A DNA stretch of 64,000 bases. Origin: Catenuloplanes atrovinosus (lineage in GTDB: Bacteria > Actinomycetota > Actinomycetes > Mycobacteriales > Micromonosporaceae). The notes beneath the pieces were generated by a model. It made no database searches. It had not been told where the DNA came from and saw nothing but the letters and a program-made list of their open reading frames with translations. Numbering within the stretch: position 1 is the first letter of the stretch; each line of letters starts with the position of its first letter. Positions 60,548 to 64,000 of the stretch are shown one piece after another. A program made the position numbers and the translations under genes. Where the stretch lies: the NCBI RefSeq assembly GCF_031458235.1, contig NZ_JAVDYB010000001.1, positions 4,671,001-4,735,000 of the forward strand, read 5' to 3'.

Positions 60548-61039
60548 ATGGTGAGGGCCGACCTGGAGGAGATCTTCCGGGATGCCTACCCGAGGGTCGT
60601 GTCGGTCGCGGCGCGGGTGCTGGGTGGCCGGGACGAGGCGGAGGACGTGGCGCAGGAGGTGTTCCTGTCGTTCGGCCGGTCCGCGGTGCCGGCCGGGGAG
60701 GCGATCGGATGGCTGTGCGTCGCGGCGGCGCACACCGCGCTGAATCATCTGCGCTCCGGCCGCCGCCGCGCGGCCCGGGAGGCGGACGAGGTGCGGGCGG
60801 ATGCGGCGCCGGACGTCGCGGACACGGTCGTCACCCGGGAGGAGCGCCGCCGGGTGCGGGAGGCGCTGGCGAAGCTGCCGCGCAAGCAGGCGATCGCGCT
60901 GGTCCTGCGGCACAGCGGGCTCAGCTACGCCGAGGTCGCGGCCGCCCTCGACCTGTCCCCCAGCAGCGTCGGCACCACCGTCCGGCGCGCCGAAACCGCT
61001 CTGCGCAAGGAGTTGATCCGTCATGCGTCATCCCTCTGA
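60548..61039 (+). CDS. ECF RNA polymerase sigma factor
   Basis: 163 residues from ATG 60548 (GTG 60551 has better spacing from GGAGG and may be the real start). Region 2: EEIFRDAYPRVVSVAARVLGGRDEAEDVAQEVFLSFGRS, then region 4: EALAKLPRKQAIALVLRHSGLSYAEVAAALDLSPSSVGTTVRRAETALRKELI. The stop overlaps the anti-sigma gene by 17 bp. It should drive its own operon of anti-sigma factor and ABC transporter. Confidence 0.93.
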   Translation: MVRADLEEIFRDAYPRVVSVAARVLGGRDEAEDVAQEVFLSFGRSAVPAGEAIGWLCVAAAHTALNHLRSGRRRAAREADEVRADAAPDVADTVVTREERRRVREALAKLPRKQAIALVLRHSGLSYAEVAAALDLSPSSVGTTVRRAETALRKELIRHASSL

Positions 61040-62081
61040 GGGCATCCTGCGGCGGCTCGCCGACGAGCCGTCCGCCATCACCGACGCGGACCGCGCGCAC
61101 GTCGCGGACTGCCCGCTCTGCCGGGACGACCTCGCCACGGTACGCGACGAGGCCGCGCTGATCGGCGCGGCGCTGCGGACCGGGGCCGTCCCGGACGTCG
61201 ACGCGGGCTGGCGCCGGCTGTCGACCGCGTTCGCCGCGCCGATGACGGCCGCGGAGGCGGTCCGCGCGGAGACCGGGCGGACTCGCCGGGCGCTGCGGCG
61301 CGGCCCGCTGGTCGCGGTCGCCGCCGTGGTCGCGGTGCTCACCGGCGCCACCGCGGCCGTGGCCACGGACTGGCTGCGCGTGTTCCACACCGAGGAGATC
61401 GCGCCGATCACCGTCAGCCAGGCGGACCTGCTCGCGCTGCCGGACCTGTCCGCGTACGGCGACGTCGAGGTCACCGAGGAGCCGCACGTGCGCGAGGTGG
61501 CCGACGCCGCGGCCGCCCGGGAGGCGACCGGCCTGGCCGTCCCCCGGGTGGACGCGCTGCCGCGCGGCGTCGGCGGCGACCCGGCCTACCAGGTGGGCGA
61601 CCGTACCACCGTGATCTTCACGTTCGAGGCCGGCGAGGCCGGCGGGCCGACGCCGCCACCCGGCCTGGACGGCAGCCGCTTCCGGCTGACCGCGGGCCCC
61701 GGCGTCGCGGCGGTCTGGGCGGAGGACCGGGGCGTGCCGTCGCTGATCGTCGGGCGGGCCGTCGCGCCGGTGGCCTACGCCGACTCCGGCGTCGACTTCG
61801 CGACCGCGCGCGACTACCTGCTGTCGCTGTCCGGCCTGCCCGAGGACGTGGCCGGGCAGTTGCGGCGGTTCACCGGCGACGGTACGACGCTGCCGCTGCA
61901 CGTCATGGACGAGAAGCTGACCAGCGCGCCCGCGGACGTGAACGGCGTGCCGGCCACCGTGATCACCTCCCGGGACGGCGTGCTCGCGGCCGCGGTGTGG
62001 GTGGAGAACGGCGTGGTCACGGCCGTGGCCGGGTCGCTGAGCGCGGACGAGGTGCTGACCGTGGCGCGGGGCCTGCGGTGA
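61023..62081 (+). CDS. Anti-sigma-factor-like membrane protein with putative zinc site
   Basis: 352 residues. The first 40 residues carry HVADCPLC, the H-x3-C-x2-C pattern of zinc-binding anti-sigma (ZAS) domains. One transmembrane helix, LVAVAAVVAVLTGATAAVATDW (about 97-118), separates it from an extracytoplasmic domain of about 230 residues (beta-rich, no Cys pair), a likely sensor. Its overlap with the sigma gene and coupling (GTGA) to the ABC ATPase fix it in one operon. The extracytoplasmic domain resembles no family I know. Confidence 0.88.
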   Translation: MRHPSEGILRRLADEPSAITDADRAHVADCPLCRDDLATVRDEAALIGAALRTGAVPDVDAGWRRLSTAFAAPMTAAEAVRAETGRTRRALRRGPLVAVAAVVAVLTGATAAVATDWLRVFHTEEIAPITVSQADLLALPDLSAYGDVEVTEEPHVREVADAAAAREATGLAVPRVDALPRGVGGDPAYQVGDRTTVIFTFEAGEAGGPTPPPGLDGSRFRLTAGPGVAAVWAEDRGVPSLIVGRAVAPVAYADSGVDFATARDYLLSLSGLPEDVAGQLRRFTGDGTTLPLHVMDEKLTSAPADVNGVPATVITSRDGVLAAAVWVENGVVTAVAGSLSADEVLTVARGLR

Positions 62082-62989
62082 CCGCCGCGCTCACCGCCGG
62101 GCCGGTGACCGCCACCAGCCCGGCCGTCTGGGCGGACGGGCTGCGCAAACGCTACCGGCGCCGGGTCGCGGTGGACGGGGTGTCGTTCACGGTCGGCCGC
62201 GGCGAGGTGCTCGGCCTGCTCGGGCCGAACGGCGCCGGCAAGACCACGGTGATCAAGATGCTGCTCGGCCTGGTGCACCCGGACGCGGGCGAGACCATGC
62301 TGCTCGGCCGCCCGTCCCGCGACCCGCGCTCCCGGGCCGCGGTCGGCTACCTGCCCGAGCTGTTCCGCTACCAGCCGTGGCTGACCGCGGCCGAGGTGCT
62401 GACCCTGCACGCCCGGCTGGCCGGCACCCGGGACCCGGACCGGGACGTGCTCGGCGCGGTCGGGCTCGCGGACCGCGCGGGGGACCGGGTCGGCGGCTTC
62501 TCCAAGGGCATGCAGCAGCGCCTGGGCCTGGCCGTGGCGCTGGTCGCCCGCCCGGAGCTGGTGGTCCTGGACGAGCCGACCAGCGCGCTCGACCCGATCG
62601 GCCGCGCCGACGTCCGTGACCTGCTGCTGGCGCTGCGGGAGCGCGGCGTGGCCGTGCTGCTCAACTCGCACCTGATCGGCGAGGTGGAGCGCGTCTGCGA
62701 CCGCGTCGTCATCCTGGACAAGGGGCGGGTGGCCGCGTCCGGCACGCTCCCGGAGCTGCTCGGCGCCCGGGAGCTGCGGCTGCGCCTGGACGCGGTCGGC
62801 GACGCGGCGGCGGCCCGGCTCGGCCACGTGACGGCCCGGGACGGGGACTGGTGGACGATCGCGCTGCCGGACGACGTACCGGCGCTGATCTCTGATCTCG
62901 TGGGTCTGGGTGTGCGCGTGCACGCGGTCGAGCCCGGCCGGATCAGCCTGGAGGACCGTCTGCTCACCATCCTGCGAGGGAACCGATGA
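62078..62989 (+). CDS. ABC transporter ATP-binding protein (ABC-2 type)
   Basis: 303 residues from GTG 62078. Walker A GPNGAGKTT, Q-loop region YLPELFRYQPWL, degenerate signature FSKGMQQRLGLAVAL, Walker B LVVLDEPTSALDP and H-loop LLNSH are present. The final 80 residues form the C-terminal regulatory domain seen in NatA/CcmA-like ATPases (GDWWTIALPDDVPALISDLVG). Overlaps both neighbours by 4 bases. Confidence 0.96.
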   Translation: MTAALTAGPVTATSPAVWADGLRKRYRRRVAVDGVSFTVGRGEVLGLLGPNGAGKTTVIKMLLGLVHPDAGETMLLGRPSRDPRSRAAVGYLPELFRYQPWLTAAEVLTLHARLAGTRDPDRDVLGAVGLADRAGDRVGGFSKGMQQRLGLAVALVARPELVVLDEPTSALDPIGRADVRDLLLALRERGVAVLLNSHLIGEVERVCDRVVILDKGRVAASGTLPELLGARELRLRLDAVGDAAAARLGHVTARDGDWWTIALPDDVPALISDLVGLGVRVHAVEPGRISLEDRLLTILRGNR

Positions 62990-63828
62990 CCACCGTGCTC
63001 ACCGTCGCCGCGCTGACGCTGCGGGAGGCCGCGCGCCGCCGGGTGCTGCGCTCGCTGGCCGTGCTGACGATCCTGCTGCTGTCGCTCAGCGCCTGGGGGT
63101 TCACCCGCATCGACGCCGAGTTCGGCGGCCTGACCAGCGGAGAGTCCCGGTTCGCCGCGTCGCTGGTGCTGAACCTGGTGATGTTCGGCCTGAGCCTGAT
63201 CGCGGCGCTCGGCACCGCGTTCCTGGCCGGGCCCACGCTGGCCGGCGAGACCGAGTCCGGCATCGCGCTGGCCATGCTGACCCGGCCGGTGCGGCGCGCG
63301 TCCGTGCTGTTCGGCAAGTGGCTCGGCCTGGTCGCCTTCGGCACCGGTTTCGTGGCCGTGGCGGGCCTGGCGCAGTTGCTCATCGTGCTGGTCACCACGG
63401 GCTACTGGCCGCCGTCGCCGGTCACCGGCCTGGCGCTGCTGGCCGCGCAGGCGGTGGTGCTGCTCACGCTGGGCCTGCTGCTGTCCACCACGATCTCGCC
63501 GATGGCCTCCGGCATCGTCGCGGTCGGCCTGTTCGGCGCGACCTGGATCGCGGGCGTGATCGGCGGGCTCGGCGCCGCGCTCGGCAACGACAGCGTCCGC
63601 CGGATCGGCACGGTCTCGCAGGCGATCCTGCCCACGGACGGGCTCTGGCGCGGGGCGATGAACGCCTTCCAGGACCCGTCGCTGCTCGCCGGCTTCAGCG
63701 AGGCGTTCGAGGGCCATCCGTTCCTGAGCGCCGCGCCGCTCACCCCGGCCTACCTGGGCTGGGCCGCGGTCTGGACCGTGCTGATCCTGTCCCTGGCCGC
63801 GCTCGCCTTCCAGCGGCGGGACCTCTAG
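62986..63828 (+). CDS. ABC-2 type transporter permease
   Basis: 280 residues with six transmembrane helices: LAVLTILLLSLSAWGF, LVMFGLSLIAALGTAFLAG, FGTGFVAVAGLAQLLIVLV, GLALLAAQAVVLLTLGLLL, GIVAVGLFGATWIAGVIGG and AVWTVLILSLAALAF, and the conserved ETESGIALAMLTRPVRR loop after the second helix of NosY/CcmB-like permeases. Partner of the ATPase. Its stop overlaps the end of the convergent gene by 3 bases. Confidence 0.94.
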   Translation: MTTVLTVAALTLREAARRRVLRSLAVLTILLLSLSAWGFTRIDAEFGGLTSGESRFAASLVLNLVMFGLSLIAALGTAFLAGPTLAGETESGIALAMLTRPVRRASVLFGKWLGLVAFGTGFVAVAGLAQLLIVLVTTGYWPPSPVTGLALLAAQAVVLLTLGLLLSTTISPMASGIVAVGLFGATWIAGVIGGLGAALGNDSVRRIGTVSQAILPTDGLWRGAMNAFQDPSLLAGFSEAFEGHPFLSAAPLTPAYLGWAAVWTVLILSLAALAFQRRDL

Positions 63829-64000
63829 ACCCTTCGCGGGTACGGCGTCCGCGCGCGAAGATCGTCGATGATCTTCGCCGCGGCGCGGTCCGGATCGTCG
63901 CCCACCGACCGCAGCACCGCGACCACGTCCGTCACGTGATGCGGCCGGTAGACGTTCGTCTCCAGCAGGATGTCCAGGGTGAACCGTTCACAGTAGAGGG
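63825..64000 (-). CDS. C-terminal part of an unknown protein (partial at window end)
   Basis: The minus strand reads in one frame with high third-position GC to TAG at 63825-63827, covering about 57 residues: ERFTLDILLETNVYRPHHVTD, VVAVLRSVGDDPDRAAAK and IIDDLRARTPYPRRV. The ending resembles no family I can name with confidence. Convergent with the ABC permease. Confidence 0.6.
   Translation of the reverse strand, partial: LYCERFTLDILLETNVYRPHHVTDVVAVLRSVGDDPDRAAAKIIDDLRARTPYPRRV

Overview
This 64 kb window is high-GC actinobacterial DNA with strong G/C bias at third codon positions, many GTG starts, 4-base ATGA/GTGA gene overlaps and several apparently leaderless promoters. The gene content (glucosyl-3-phosphoglycerate synthase, furA-katG, SARP/AfsR-type regulators, SpoIIE phosphatase, large secreted plant-polysaccharide hydrolases, an abundance of TetR/MarR/MerR/PadR regulators) suggests a soil, spore-forming Micromonosporaceae-like actinomycete (Actinoplanes/Catenuloplanes type). 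This is an inference from content, not a database match. No rRNA, tRNA, CRISPR array or intact mobile element was recognised.

Layout. 0-3.3 kb: glycosyltransferase start, gpgS and a divergent two-gene dehydrogenase operon. 3.3-6.1 kb: MarR-controlled intradiol dioxygenase and SDR, then an ArsR-VOC pair. 6.1-12.4 kb: a repeat-rich single-pass membrane protein, a roadblock protein, a Tat-exported molybdopterin oxidoreductase, a PAS/SpoIIE phosphatase and a small SARP-like regulator. 12.3-18.7 kb: a plant-cell-wall island with one GH9-(FG-GAP)-GH6 bifunctional cellulase divergent from a PL11 rhamnogalacturonan lyase, the two separated by about 500 bp rich in perfect palindromes. 18.8-23.3 kb: TetR, a two-component flavin monooxygenase (acyl-CoA-dehydrogenase-like plus flavin reductase) and a broken GH92 mannosidase. 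23.4-30 kb: membrane proteins, FAD oxidoreductase, kinase, a decayed lipoprotein gene, and an esterase/TetR pair. 29.5-37 kb: MerR plus VIT/vWA protein, furA-katG, a lipase-like hydrolase and a SWIM protein.

37-45.5 kb: an operon of sigma factor, PAS-EAL c-di-GMP phosphodiesterase and a small protein; an AT-richer intergenic stretch with a Pro-rich microprotein; a decayed zone holding an ABC ATPase remnant and repeats; a PadR plus membrane protein operon; VOC, PAP2 and TPR proteins. 45.5-48.5 kb: a MacAB-like export operon (lipoprotein adaptor, ATPase, FtsX-like permease). 48.5-54.7 kb: TetR/SDR with a three-site operator, FMN reductase, a dehydrogenase followed by two gene fragments fused by a deletion, a tautomerase divergent from MarR, and another SDR. 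54.8-60.4 kb: a full-length AfsR-like NB-ARC/TPR regulator, MerR/methyltransferase and DUF998/TetR divergent pairs. 60.5-64 kb: a tightly overlapping ECF sigma, anti-sigma, ABC ATPase and ABC permease operon, then the 3' end of a convergent gene.

The main theme is many small regulator-plus-enzyme modules, most with visible inverted-repeat operators in the divergent promoter. The most unusual items are the bifunctional cellulase with its palindromic regulatory region, a 98-bp hairpin-bearing intergenic repeat present twice in inverted orientation (6.1 kb and 40.9 kb), the sigma/EAL operon with a possible 9-codon coupled leader, and several gene ruins (GH92, NTF2-like/SDR junction, ABC ATPase, lipoprotein). 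I did not find convincing evidence of a wholly new defence or mobile system.
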